DNA of 64,000 nucleotides from Micromonospora coriariae. GTDB lineage: Bacteria > Actinomycetota > Actinomycetes > Mycobacteriales > Micromonosporaceae. Shown here in pieces: positions 20,714-29,892 of the stretch. Position 1 is the first letter of the stretch. The number at the start of each line of letters is the position of its first letter. The stretch lies in NCBI RefSeq assembly GCF_900091455.1, contig NZ_LT607412.1:3100001-3164000 (forward strand). The letters run 5' to 3'. Under the pieces are notes generated by a model. That model searched no databases. It was not told the DNA's origin and was given only the letters and a program-made list of their open reading frames with translations. Made by a program: the position numbers and the translations under genes.

Positions 20714-23101
20714 GTGAAACGACCCCTCGCCGCCGTCAGCGCAGTGCTGCTCACCAGCGGCCTGTTGACCTGCGTCGCCACCGCGGCGCACGCGGCTCCG
20801 CCCACCGCCCCCGCTCCGGACGCCTCGGCTCCGGCAGCGACAGTCCTTCGGACGAACCCCGGTGCAGTCCAGGGTTCGAGCGCCGAGTCCTACCAGGTGC
20901 ACAGCACCAAGGTGGACGCCACCGGTGCTACGCACACCCGCTACACCCGGAACTATCAGGGGCTGCGCGTCTACGGCGGTGACTTCGTCATCCACGCCGC
21001 GCCGAACGGCAGCTACGCCGGCAGCTCGGTCGGTCTGGCCGCGCCGCTGACCATCGGCACCACCGCCAAGGTCACCGCTGCGGCGGCGAAGAAGGCGGCC
21101 CGTGCCGGGTTCACCGGCAAGGCCGAAGCCGTCGGCACCCCTGAGCTGTTCGTCGACGCCAGCTCCGGTCGGGGCAGGCTGGCGTGGGAGACCGTGGTGA
21201 GCGGCTGGCAGCCGGACGGGCAGACCCCCTCCCGGCTGCACGTCATCACCGACGCCACCACCGGCGGGGCCATCGGGGCGTACGACGAGATCGAGGCGGT
21301 GGCCGGCACCGGCAACAGCCTCTACTCGGGCACGGTCAGCATCGACACGACGCTCTCCGGCAGCACGTACCGAATGACCGACCCGTCGCACGGCAACGGC
21401 TCGACCTGCGACATGAACAACGGCACGTCGAGCTGCACCACCTTCACCGACGCGGACAACACCTGGGGCACCGGGGCGAACTCCAACCGGCAGTCCGCCG
21501 CGGTGGACGCGCACTTCGGCGCCGCCAAGACGTTCGACTACTACAAGAACGTGCACGCCCGCAACGGCATCTTCGGCAACGGCACAGGCGTGCCGAGCCG
21601 GGTGCACTACGGCAGCAGCTACGTCAACGCCTTCTGGGACGGCTCCCGGATGACCTACGGCGACGGCTCGGGCAACTCCCGCCCGCTGGTCTCACTCGAC
21701 GTTGCCGCGCACGAGATGAGCCACGGCGTGACCGAGAACGTGGTCCCCGGTGGGCTGACCTACTCCGGTGAGTCCGGCGGCCTCAACGAGGCCACCAGCG
21801 ACATCTTCGGCAACATGGTCGAGTTCTTCGCCAACACCTCGGCCGACCCCGGCGACTACCAGGTCGGGGAGAAGATCAACATCAACGGCAACGGCACGCC
21901 GCTGCGCTACATGTACAACCCGTCGCTGGACGGCTCGTCCGACAGTTGCTGGTCCACCAGCACCAAGAACAAGGACGTGCACTACTCCTCCGGGGTCGCC
22001 AACCACTTCTACTTCAACCTCGCCGAGGGCACCGGCGCCACCGCGTACGGCACCTCGCCGGTGTGCGGCTCCGCTCCCGCGGTGACCGGCATCGGCCGGG
22101 CGAAGGCCGAGAAGATCTGGTTCCGGGCGTTGGACGTCTACTTCACCTCCAACACGGCGTACGTCAGCACCAGCAACCCGGCGAACACCGCCCGGGCCTA
22201 CAGCCTGCGGGCGGCCACCGACCTGTACGGCAGCTGCTCGGCCGAGTACAAGGCCGTGCAGGCCGCCTGGACCGCGGTGAACGTGGCCGGCAACGACGCG
22301 CCCTGCTCGACCGGCAACGACTTCTCCGTGTCGCTCTCGCCGACCGCCGGCTCGGTGAACCCGGGCGGCTCGGCCTCCACCACGGTGGCCACCGCGACCA
22401 CCAGCGGCTCGGCGCAGACCGTGACGTTCTCCGCGTCCGGCCTGCCGAGCGGGGCGAGCGCCGCGTTCAGCCCCTCCTCGGTGACCTCGGGCGGCTCGTC
22501 CACCCTCACCATCAGCACCTCGGCGGGCACCCCGCCCGGCACCTACTCGGTCACCGTGAACGGCGCGGGCTCGGTCACCCGGAGCGCGACGTACACGCTG
22601 ACCGTGAACGGCACCGGCGGCGGCTGCACGGCGCCGGGCCAGAAGCTGGCCAACCCGGGCTTCGAGTCCGGCGGGACCGGCTGGACGGCCACCTCCGGCG
22701 TGATCACCAACTCCAGCGGCCAGCCTGCCCGCACCGGGTCGTACAAGGCGTGGCTGGACGGGTACGGCAGCAGCCACACCGACACGCTCGCCCAGTCGGT
22801 GAGCCTGCCCTCGGGCTGCTCGTCGTACACGCTCAGCTTCTGGCTGCACATCGACTCGGCCGAGACCACCAGCAGCGTCGCGTACGACACGCTGCGCGTG
22901 CAGGTGCTGAACTCGGGTGGGACCGTGCTGGCCACGCTGGCGACCTACTCCAACCTGAACAAGGCCGCCGGCTACACCCAGCGCTCCTTCTCGCTGGCCT
23001 CGTACGCCGGCCAGACCGTCAGCCTGAAGTTCACCGGCACCGAGGACGCCTCGCTGCAGACGTCCTTCGTGGTCGACGACAGCGCGGTCACCGTCTCCTG
23101 A
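20714..23101 (+). CDS. Secreted M4 (thermolysin-like) metalloprotease with C-terminal accessory domains
   Basis: Zinc endopeptidase of 795 residues. The GTG at 20714 has AGGAGG seven bases upstream and starts a signal peptide (MKRPLAAVSAVLLTSG, cleavage after AHA). A propeptide to about residue 200 precedes the catalytic domain with HEMSH (zinc ligands, about 335) and the third ligand in GGLNEATSDIFGNMVEF. Catalysis ends near residue 535. A serine/threonine-rich Ig-like domain (FSVSLSPTAGSVNPGGSAS) and a jelly-roll module like CBM4/9 (LANPGFESGGTGW, ending FVVDDSAVTV) follow, presumably for substrate binding. A terminator lies downstream. Confidence 0.94.
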   Translation: MKRPLAAVSAVLLTSGLLTCVATAAHAAPPTAPAPDASAPAATVLRTNPGAVQGSSAESYQVHSTKVDATGATHTRYTRNYQGLRVYGGDFVIHAAPNGSYAGSSVGLAAPLTIGTTAKVTAAAAKKAARAGFTGKAEAVGTPELFVDASSGRGRLAWETVVSGWQPDGQTPSRLHVITDATTGGAIGAYDEIEAVAGTGNSLYSGTVSIDTTLSGSTYRMTDPSHGNGSTCDMNNGTSSCTTFTDADNTWGTGANSNRQSAAVDAHFGAAKTFDYYKNVHARNGIFGNGTGVPSRVHYGSSYVNAFWDGSRMTYGDGSGNSRPLVSLDVAAHEMSHGVTENVVPGGLTYSGESGGLNEATSDIFGNMVEFFANTSADPGDYQVGEKININGNGTPLRYMYNPSLDGSSDSCWSTSTKNKDVHYSSGVANHFYFNLAEGTGATAYGTSPVCGSAPAVTGIGRAKAEKIWFRALDVYFTSNTAYVSTSNPANTARAYSLRAATDLYGSCSAEYKAVQAAWTAVNVAGNDAPCSTGNDFSVSLSPTAGSVNPGGSASTTVATATTSGSAQTVTFSASGLPSGASAAFSPSSVTSGGSSTLTISTSAGTPPGTYSVTVNGAGSVTRSATYTLTVNGTGGGCTAPGQKLANPGFESGGTGWTATSGVITNSSGQPARTGSYKAWLDGYGSSHTDTLAQSVSLPSGCSSYTLSFWLHIDSAETTSSVAYDTLRVQVLNSGGTVLATLATYSNLNKAAGYTQRSFSLASYAGQTVSLKFTGTEDASLQTSFVVDDSAVTVS

Positions 23102-23118
23102 CCTGACCGACGCGAGGG

Positions 23119-23151
23119 CCCGGCGGCCACCCCTCAACGGTGGTCGCCGGG
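23119..23151 (+). terminator. Terminator of the M4 protease gene
   Basis: A 13-bp stem with one G-T pair, CCCGGCGGCCACC (23119-23131) against 23139-23151, 17 bp after the stop. Confidence 0.82.
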
Positions 23152-23236
23152 TCCGCGCCGTTATGGTCGCCGCACGGCGCCCGTCGCCGGAGTGCTGGAT
23201 CGGCGGCGTCGTACGACGGTGCGGGAAGGGGCGAAC

Positions 23237-24004
23237 GTGTCGGACGCGGAGTTGACAGTCGAGGTGACCGGACCGGTCGCGACCGTGGTGATCCACAATC
23301 CGGCCCGCCGCAACGCGATGACCGCCGCCATGTGGCGACAACTCCCCGAACTGCTGGACCGGCTGGAACCCGACCCCGGCGTACGGGCGCTCGTGCTCAC
23401 CGGCGCGGGCGACGCCTTCTGCGCCGGCGCCGACCTCGGCGACCTCGCCGAGCTGCTGGACGCCGGTGACGCCAGCATCGCGGTGGCCGCCGAGGAGCGG
23501 CTGGCCAGCTTCGCCAAGCCCACAGTGGCGGCTGTCCGCGGCGCCTGCGTGGGGGGTGGCTGCCAACTCGCGGTCGCCTGCGACCTGCGGATCGCCGCCG
23601 ACGACGCCCGGTTCGGCGTACCGCCGGCCCGGCTGGGACTTGTCTACCCGGCGCCGACCACCCGCCGGCTTACCCGGCTGGTGGGCCCGTCCGCCGCCAA
23701 GCACCTGCTGTTCACCGCCGAGCTGATCGACGCCGAGCGCGCCCTGCGGGTCGGCCTGGCCGACGAGGTGCTGCCAGCTGGTCGGCTCGCCGCGCGGGTG
23801 GACGACCTCACCGCGGCGATCGCCCAGCGCTCGGCGTTGAGCGTCGCCGCCGCGAAGGAGATCGTGGACGAGCGGGCCGGGCCGGCGCGGATCGCCTGGT
23901 GGCACCGGAAGGTGGCGACCAGCGGAGAGGCCCGGGAGGGGGTGGCGGCGGTCGCCGAGCGCCGGGCGTCCCGCTTCGCCTGGCGTCCACCGGACGGGGA
24001 CTGA
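23237..24004 (+). CDS. Enoyl-CoA hydratase/isomerase family protein
   Basis: A 255-residue crotonase-fold protein, probably hydrating enoyl-CoA in beta-oxidation or acting on a related acyl-CoA. Oxyanion-hole segments are FCAGADLGDLAEL and RGACVGGGCQLAVACDLRIA. The usual second catalytic glutamate region reads GVPPARLGLVYPAPTTRRL, where the glutamate is not obvious, so isomerase or another activity is possible. GTG at 23237 follows GGAAGGGG and begins the domain. It seems to be a single-gene unit. Confidence 0.85.
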   Translation: MSDAELTVEVTGPVATVVIHNPARRNAMTAAMWRQLPELLDRLEPDPGVRALVLTGAGDAFCAGADLGDLAELLDAGDASIAVAAEERLASFAKPTVAAVRGACVGGGCQLAVACDLRIAADDARFGVPPARLGLVYPAPTTRRLTRLVGPSAAKHLLFTAELIDAERALRVGLADEVLPAGRLAARVDDLTAAIAQRSALSVAAAKEIVDERAGPARIAWWHRKVATSGEAREGVAAVAERRASRFAWRPPDGD

Positions 24005-24130
24005 CCTGTCGTCCCGGTCGGCGTAAGCCCCGGCTCCGCCACGACGCGGTGCAGGCTGGCCGGCTCCCGCCATTCGACGATCTCGATCCCGGCTGGCGCG
24101 CCTGAGGGGCGGTACGGCAGGCTGTCCGTC

Positions 24131-25906
24131 GTGCAGCGTGATCAGTTGCTTGCGGGCCGCTACCGGCTCCTGGAGCGCCTCGGCAGTGGCGGCATGTCCG
24201 CGGTGCACCGGGCGTACGACGAGGTGCTCGAACGGGACGTGGCGGTGAAGGTGCTCGTCGCCTCGGACGTCAACGCCCGGCGGCGGATCCGGGCGGAGGC
24301 CAAGGCGGCTGCCAGGCTGTCGCACCCGCACGTCACCAGCGTCTACGACTACGGCGAGTCGAGGCTCGACGGTGCCCACGTCCCGTTCGTGGTGATGGAG
24401 TTGCTCGGCGGCCACACCCTCGAACAGCGGTTGGACGCCGGGCCGCTGCCACCCCGCGCCGGCCTGCGGGTCTGCGCGGAGGTGGCCGCCGCGCTCGCGG
24501 CCGCGCACGCCCAGGAGTTGGTGCACCGCGACATCAAGCCGGGCAACGTGATGCTCACGCCCACCGGCGCGAAGGTGCTCGACTTCGGCATCGCGGCGGC
24601 CGTCGGTGATCCGGAATTCGACTTCGAGGGCCGGCTGCTGGGCACACCGGCCTACCTCGCACCGGAACGGCTGGAGGGCGGCGAGGTTCTGCCGGCCTGC
24701 GACGTGTACGCCCTCGGCCTGCTCGTGCACCGCGTGCTGACCGGCCGGCCGCCCGACGCACCACGCGTGCCGGCGCATGTCGAGCCCGACCCGTTGCCCG
24801 AGATCGTCGGAGTGCCGGCCGAGATCCACCGGCTGTACCGCTGGTGCCTGGCCCGCGATCCCGCCGACCGGCCGCCGGCCGCCGAGGCGGCCCGCATCCT
24901 GTACGCGGCCGGCGAGCGGACCGCCGTCCGGTCCGAATCTGCCGCCGGCTCGGAGGCGGGCGGCGAACCTGCGGCCAACGAAAGGACGGCCACCGCCGTC
25001 GCGGGCCGGCCGGATTCGGACGCGCGACCTCCCGCGGTGGCCGCGCTGTCCACCAGGCCGGCCGAGCCGGTTCCCGGTGCGGCAGCCGGGACGACCGGTG
25101 CCGCTCGGCGCCGGTCCTGGCGGTGGCGGCGGGCGGTGCTGGCTGTCGGCGGCGCGGTGGTCGCCACCTTGGCGATGGGCGGGTCACTCGGCGATCCCGG
25201 CACGCGGCGACAGGAGGCGGACGCGCCGCGGACCGGCATCGGGCCGGGAGGCGCCACCACCGTGGCGATGCCCAGGACCGCCGAGCCACCCGGCCCGGCA
25301 GATCCCCGCCCACCCGCCGCCCCGCCGGCCAGCGCCACCTCATCCGGCGCCCCGACCAGCACCCCGACCGGTCCGGGCGGCACCCGCATCCCGAGCCCAA
25401 CCGCACCGCCCGCCGGCCCGACTCCGACCACCGCCGCACCCACGCCCGCTCCCCCACCGGGGATGCCGGTGGACGCCCAGGGCGGGACGGTCACCGTCCG
25501 CTGCCTGGGGGCGTCGGCCGAGGTGCTCGCGGTGGCGCCCGCGCCCGGCTACCGGGCGGAGGCGTACGACCCGGGCCCGGCGAAGCGGATCGAGGTCGAG
25601 CTGACCTCCGGCGAGCACCGCAGCGAGATCCGTGTGCACTGCGCCAACGGCCGCCCGAAGCCGAACGTCAAGGAGCGTGCGGAGGACCGGGGGCCGCGCC
25701 CGCGGCAGGATGTGGTCGATGGCCACCGGCGTCAGGTAGCCGCGCCTCTGCCGGACAACAGGCCCCGGGGCCGTACCGAGCACACCGGCTCGGCCGCGCC
25801 GCCCTCCGCCCGCAGGATGTGGTTCGCGGCGATGATCCCGGTCGACGCTGAGCGTTCCATCAGCGCACTCGGGAAGTCCGTGACGATCCCGTCTCCGGCC
25901 AGGTAG
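24131..25906 (+). CDS. Membrane-anchored Ser/Thr protein kinase (Hanks type)
   Basis: A 591-residue kinase. It has the Gly-rich loop RLGSGGMSAVHRAY, Lys in VAVKVL, catalytic loop HRDIKPGNVML, DFG, and activation-segment GTPAYLAPERL. A disordered linker leads to one transmembrane helix (AVLAVGGAVVATLAMGG, about 338-354), then a Pro/Thr-rich extracellular stalk and a small domain (GGTVTVRCLGASAEVLAV). No PASTA repeats are present, so it is not PknB. The GTG start follows CAGGCT by seven bases (leaderless pattern). The last 58 codons overlap antisense the FAD oxidoreductase and do not look conserved, so the real end may be a little earlier. Confidence 0.87.
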   Translation: MQRDQLLAGRYRLLERLGSGGMSAVHRAYDEVLERDVAVKVLVASDVNARRRIRAEAKAAARLSHPHVTSVYDYGESRLDGAHVPFVVMELLGGHTLEQRLDAGPLPPRAGLRVCAEVAAALAAAHAQELVHRDIKPGNVMLTPTGAKVLDFGIAAAVGDPEFDFEGRLLGTPAYLAPERLEGGEVLPACDVYALGLLVHRVLTGRPPDAPRVPAHVEPDPLPEIVGVPAEIHRLYRWCLARDPADRPPAAEAARILYAAGERTAVRSESAAGSEAGGEPAANERTATAVAGRPDSDARPPAVAALSTRPAEPVPGAAAGTTGAARRRSWRWRRAVLAVGGAVVATLAMGGSLGDPGTRRQEADAPRTGIGPGGATTVAMPRTAEPPGPADPRPPAAPPASATSSGAPTSTPTGPGGTRIPSPTAPPAGPTPTTAAPTPAPPPGMPVDAQGGTVTVRCLGASAEVLAVAPAPGYRAEAYDPGPAKRIEVELTSGEHRSEIRVHCANGRPKPNVKERAEDRGPRPRQDVVDGHRRQVAAPLPDNRPRGRTEHTGSAAPPSARRMWFAAMIPVDAERSISALGKSVTIPSPAR

Positions 25907-27270
25907 AGGCCTGTCGCGTCGGTGCGTACCCCCGGTCGCCAGGCGTGGCTGCCCGGACTGAACGCCGGTGCCTGCGCCTCCACCCGGGCGCGCAGCTCGC
26001 GGACCCGCAGGCCGGCGGCCTCCGGCCAGAGCGCCACCAGCTCACGGCGCATCCGCTCGGCCAGCTCCTCGGCCGGTACGCCCGGCTCGCAGGCGTACGC
26101 GTGCAGCTCGATGACCGACCCGCCGGTCCGCCGCGCCCAGCGCCGCGACTCGTTCTCCAGCCGGTGGTAGAGCGTCACCGAGTCCAACGTGGGCTGCCGG
26201 GACACCCCGCTGAACACCGCCCGACCGGCGGCCACGTCCCCGTCGCACCAGTACCGGGCCACCGCGTACGGCGGGCCGGGCGTGCCGAACGCGGGCATCC
26301 GCTCCACCAGCTCCGGCGCCTGTTCGGCCAGGTCGGGTGAGGCCGTGACCAGCGCGGCCAGCGCCGGCGGGTCGAGGGCGAGCACCACGTGGCCCGCCCG
26401 GTGGCCGCCGCCTTCGGCGGTCGTCACCCGCCAACCGTCGGCGTCGCGGTGCACCCCGGTCGCCGCGGACCGGGTGCGCACCCGGCCGCCGTGCTTCTCC
26501 ACGTGCCGGGTCAGCGGCTGCCAGATCGCGGTGGCGTAGTCCTCGTCCGGGCAGTCGAAGGCCAGCCCTTCGGGGTTGCCGAGCAGGTAGAAGTGGAACT
26601 GGGCGACCATCTCGGCGGCGGACATCTCCGCCTCGTGGTTGAAGAAGGAATGTGAGAAGACCTCGAACAGCATCGCCCGAGCCCGGTCCGGCAGCCGCAG
26701 CGAGGCCAGCAGCTGATCGGCGGTGGTGTCGTCCAGCTCGGCGTAGGTGCGTACCGGGTCGTAGCTGAGCAGCGGCAGCGCGGCGTCCCGGTCCATCAGC
26801 CGCAGGTCGGCCAGGCGCAGGCTGGGGCTGCGCAGCAGTAGTGCGAGGAGGTTCGCCGGCGGTGCGGGCGGCAGCTTGCCGAACTCCTCCGTCGGCCACC
26901 GGGCACTCAGGATCGGATAGCCCGGGATCGGCTTCAGGAAACCCAGGTGAGGGTCGACGCGGCGCAGGATGGACCGCCAGTTGTAGTACTGCCGGAAGAA
27001 CGCGTGGAAGCCGTGCTCGTTCTGCTGGCTGCCGTCGGCGAGCGCCTCCGGCCAGGCGCCCAGCCGTCCGCCGAGGGTGGGTGCCGCCTCCAGCACCGTC
27101 ACCGCCACGCCACGCTCGGCCAGCACCACGGCCGCCGACATGCCGGCGATGCCGCCACCAACCACCACCGCCGCGACCGCTCCCGGTACGCGGTCGGCGC
27201 CACCGCCTCCCGGGTCCACCTGGTGCTGGCGTACGCCGATGAGCCGACCCACCACTTGCGACAGCGCCAT
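25732..27270 (-). CDS. FAD-dependent oxidoreductase, CrtU/phytoene-desaturase-like
   Basis: A 512-residue flavoprotein. The Rossmann dinucleotide motif is VVVGGGIAGMSAAVVLAERG (about residues 35-54), GGRLGAW is conserved, and FHAFFRQYYNWRSILRR resembles carotene desaturase/methyltransferases of the CrtU type. The C-terminal FAD-contact GLYLAGDGIVTDFPSALMER is present. Other carotenoid genes (crtE, crtB, crtI) are absent, so its substrate is uncertain. It lies 30 bp downstream of the MSMEG_6728-type gene and may be co-transcribed; GGGAGG precedes its ATG. The 3' end overlaps the convergent kinase frame by 175 bp. Confidence 0.83.
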   Translation of the reverse strand: MALSQVVGRLIGVRQHQVDPGGGGADRVPGAVAAVVVGGGIAGMSAAVVLAERGVAVTVLEAAPTLGGRLGAWPEALADGSQQNEHGFHAFFRQYYNWRSILRRVDPHLGFLKPIPGYPILSARWPTEEFGKLPPAPPANLLALLLRSPSLRLADLRLMDRDAALPLLSYDPVRTYAELDDTTADQLLASLRLPDRARAMLFEVFSHSFFNHEAEMSAAEMVAQFHFYLLGNPEGLAFDCPDEDYATAIWQPLTRHVEKHGGRVRTRSAATGVHRDADGWRVTTAEGGGHRAGHVVLALDPPALAALVTASPDLAEQAPELVERMPAFGTPGPPYAVARYWCDGDVAAGRAVFSGVSRQPTLDSVTLYHRLENESRRWARRTGGSVIELHAYACEPGVPAEELAERMRRELVALWPEAAGLRVRELRARVEAQAPAFSPGSHAWRPGVRTDATGLYLAGDGIVTDFPSALMERSASTGIIAANHILRAEGGAAEPVCSVRPRGLLSGRGAAT

Positions 27271-27300
27271 GCCCGCCTCCCCGCCCCAGTCTGCCCGTTC

Positions 27301-27783
27301 CTACGGCAGGCAGCGACGGCTGCGGTCGGAGGCGGGCCACACGTACTCCAGATCCTCCGGGACGTCGTCCCCGAAGATCGGGCGGTAGTGCGTGGGATCC
27401 TTGCGCAGCAGGGACGAACGGTGGCTCAGGTGCAGGTCGTCGCGGCCCAGCCAGGGCGGCAGCTCACCGGCCCGCGCCAGTTCGTCCTGGGTACGCACGA
27501 CGCCGGCGCCGCAGGCGGCGGTGAGGTCGACGGTCAGCGTGGTGGCGCAGGTGTCGGCTCTCCCCGGCTCGGACCAGACCGCGCACATGTCCAGCCCGTA
27601 GCGGGTGAGCGCCTCCTCGTACCCGGCCCACATCTTCACGGCGGGGTGGTTCCGCCAGCCGTACCCGGGCCAGGTCAGCCCGCGCAGCACCTGGATGGCC
27701 TCCACCCGCTGTTTGCCCAGCCGCTTCTGGTCCAGCGTTCGGGCGCTGGCCAGGAAGTCGGGGTACGGGAGGAAGGTCTGCAT
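27301..27783 (-). CDS. MSMEG_6728-family protein (pyrimidine-dimer glycosylase-related)
   Basis: A 160-residue protein beginning MQTFLPYPDF, with SARTLDQKRLGKQRVEA and VLRGLTWPGYGWRNHPAV, the hallmark of this actinobacterial family. The family is distantly related to T4 endonuclease V-type pyrimidine-dimer glycosylases. A DNA-repair role is a family-level suggestion, not shown. Towards the C-terminus it has LHLSHRSSLLRKDP. A TAGAGC hexamer six bases before the ATG on the minus strand could be a leaderless promoter. It precedes the FAD oxidoreductase gene. Confidence 0.82.
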   Translation of the reverse strand: MQTFLPYPDFLASARTLDQKRLGKQRVEAIQVLRGLTWPGYGWRNHPAVKMWAGYEEALTRYGLDMCAVWSEPGRADTCATTLTVDLTAACGAGVVRTQDELARAGELPPWLGRDDLHLSHRSSLLRKDPTHYRPIFGDDVPEDLEYVWPASDRSRRCLP

Positions 27784-27876
27784 GCCGCTGCTCTACCCGC
27801 CGCCCGGGTCGGCATGCCTGATCGGGATGATCCGGATGGGGTCGCCCACCGTGGTCGTGCTGGCTACGATCCGGGC

Positions 27877-29892
27877 ATGGCGGAGCCGTGGCGGGACCGG
27901 GCGCGACGGGCGGTCGAGTGGAACTGGCGGCTGCGGTCCGTCGGTGATCCACGACCGCACTACGTGATCTGCGGGCGGGACGCGCTCGCCTACTACGTGG
28001 CCCGGGCGATGCTCGAATCGGAGCTGCCGGCCGGCGGTGCCCGGGTGACAGTGGTGGTGCCGGAGCGCTACCGCAGCAACGGGCCGGACGTGGCCGGGCT
28101 GCGCGGGGTCCGGGTGGTTCGCTCGGAACGGCTGGATGTGGCGACCTTCGAGGCCGCCGGTCTGGCCGGGGCGACCGGTCTGGCCCTGCTGCATCAGGAC
28201 GACGTGGGCAACCTGCACGCCGCGCTCTGCGCCCAGGCCGTCGACCAGCGGGTCCGTCAGGTGCTGCGGATGTTCAACGGCACCCTCGCCGACGGCGTAC
28301 GCAAACTGCTCAAGGCGCCGGTCGAGGTGCTGTCCGACGCCGAGATGGCCGCGCCGGCGTTCGTGGCGGCCGCGCTCGGCGAGGTCGACCCGAGCTCCTT
28401 CCAGCACCGGGACAAGACGCTGCGGGTGGCTCGGCGGGCCGACGTCCGACCGCAGGACGTGGTCTGCGCGCTGGCGGACATCAGTGACGAGCAGGGGGTG
28501 GAGCTGCTGCCGGCCGAGCAGGCCGGCGCCGACCTGGTGCTCGCCGAGGCGACCGGGCAGCCACCGGGCACCGAGGTGGCCGCGCGCCGGCTGGTCCGGG
28601 CCCGCCGTCGACGACGCCCGATGGCGGTGCTGCTGCGGGCCGTACGCGGTTTCGCCACTCGCAAGATCGGCATCGCCGTGATGTTGGTGCTCGGGGTGAT
28701 CGCGCTGCTCGGCGCGTTGATCTCCCGAGCGGAGGATGTCTCCCCGGTGGAGGCGCTGTACCTGACGCTGGTCACCACGCTCAGCGGGGCGGACCCGGAC
28801 ACCGACAAGGCGGCCGACGCGCAGATCATGCAGGTGGTGCTCAACCTCGCCGGGTTGGCACTGATCCCGTTGATCACCGCGGTGGTGGTGGACGGCATCG
28901 TCAACGCGCGGCTGGCCATGCACACCGGCCGGCTGCAACCGGCCCGTGCCGGGCACGTCGTGGTGATCGGCCTCGGCAACGTCGGCACCCGGGTGATGGC
29001 GCAGCTCCGCGAGTACGACGTCGAGGTGGTGGCGATCGACAAGGACCCGGAGCCGCGCGGCGCCACCCTGGCCCGGCAGTTGGAGGTTCCGGTGATCGTG
29101 GGGGACGCCGCACGGCCGGAGACCCTCGTCGCCGCGTCGGTCGCCGACTGTCAGGCGCTGGTGGTGGCGTCCACCGACGACGTGGCCAACCTGGAGGCGG
29201 CGTTGGCCGCCCGGGACCTGCGCGACAACCTGCGGGTGGTGCTGCGGCTCTTCGACGGTGACTTCGCCGAACGGGTGGAGGAGACCTTCGCCCTGGGGGT
29301 GTCCAGGTCGGTGTCGTACCTGGCGGCCCCGGCCTTCATCGGGGCTCTCACCGAACGGGCGGTGATCACCACGATCCCGGTCGACCGGCACGCGCTGCCG
29401 GTCGCCGAGGTGCCGGTCGCCGCCGGCTCCGAGTTGGACGGCCGACCACTGGACGTGGTGAACCGGGACGGGCAGGTCCGGGTGATCGCAAGGACCCCGG
29501 CGGGTGGTGCCAAGACGATCTGGTGGAAGGATCTCGACCCCCGGCAGGTGATCTTCGCGGGCGACCGGCTCACCGTGGTCGCGCGCCGACGCGGGTTGGA
29601 CTGGCTGACCAGGCAGTGCGCCCCGCCCGCCCGCACCGGTGCGGTTCCCCGGCCGACCGGTCCCCTCGGCGGAGAGTCGACCTCGCCGGCGGCCTCCCGC
29701 TCGACGCCCGGATCGGTGGACTGGGAGGTCGCCGCCGCGGCCCCCGGTGCGGCTCATCCGGTGCCTGACCGGTCAGCGGCTCCGCTGCCGCACGAGGTGC
29801 CACGCGGCGCCGACGGCGAGCACGCCGAAGCCGGCCAGCACGCTGCCCAGCGGCAGGTTGACCGCGAGCAGCAGGCAGCCGACCAGCCCTAG
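27877..29892 (+). CDS. Ion-channel-like protein with two RCK/TrkA-N domains
   Basis: A 671-residue membrane protein. An N-terminal TrkA-N-like domain (HYVICGRDALAYYVARAM, about 28-200) precedes two helices (IAVMLVLGVIALLGALIS and VVLNLAGLALIPLITAVVV) flanking a pore-loop-like stretch. A second NAD-binding domain follows (VVVIGLGNVGTRVMAQL) with an RCK-C-like end. The pore-loop reads LTLVTTLSGADPD instead of the potassium-filter TVGYGD, so selectivity may be lost or changed. The ATG follows TACGAT by six bases (leaderless). The last 120 bases overlap antisense the APC permease and encode a non-conserved tail. Confidence 0.83.
   Translation: MAEPWRDRARRAVEWNWRLRSVGDPRPHYVICGRDALAYYVARAMLESELPAGGARVTVVVPERYRSNGPDVAGLRGVRVVRSERLDVATFEAAGLAGATGLALLHQDDVGNLHAALCAQAVDQRVRQVLRMFNGTLADGVRKLLKAPVEVLSDAEMAAPAFVAAALGEVDPSSFQHRDKTLRVARRADVRPQDVVCALADISDEQGVELLPAEQAGADLVLAEATGQPPGTEVAARRLVRARRRRRPMAVLLRAVRGFATRKIGIAVMLVLGVIALLGALISRAEDVSPVEALYLTLVTTLSGADPDTDKAADAQIMQVVLNLAGLALIPLITAVVVDGIVNARLAMHTGRLQPARAGHVVVIGLGNVGTRVMAQLREYDVEVVAIDKDPEPRGATLARQLEVPVIVGDAARPETLVAASVADCQALVVASTDDVANLEAALAARDLRDNLRVVLRLFDGDFAERVEETFALGVSRSVSYLAAPAFIGALTERAVITTIPVDRHALPVAEVPVAAGSELDGRPLDVVNRDGQVRVIARTPAGGAKTIWWKDLDPRQVIFAGDRLTVVARRRGLDWLTRQCAPPARTGAVPRPTGPLGGESTSPAASRSTPGSVDWEVAAAAPGAAHPVPDRSAAPLPHEVPRGADGEHAEAGQHAAQRQVDREQQAADQP

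Noticed and set aside
21692..24829. A 1045-codon open frame on the minus strand
   Set aside because: It is a shadow of the M4 protease, hydratase and kinase genes. High GC keeps antisense frames open, and no domain is recognisable.
25732..27783. A carotenoid biosynthesis cluster
   Set aside because: Only one CrtU-like flavoprotein is present; no prenyl transferase, phytoene synthase or cyclase is in the window.
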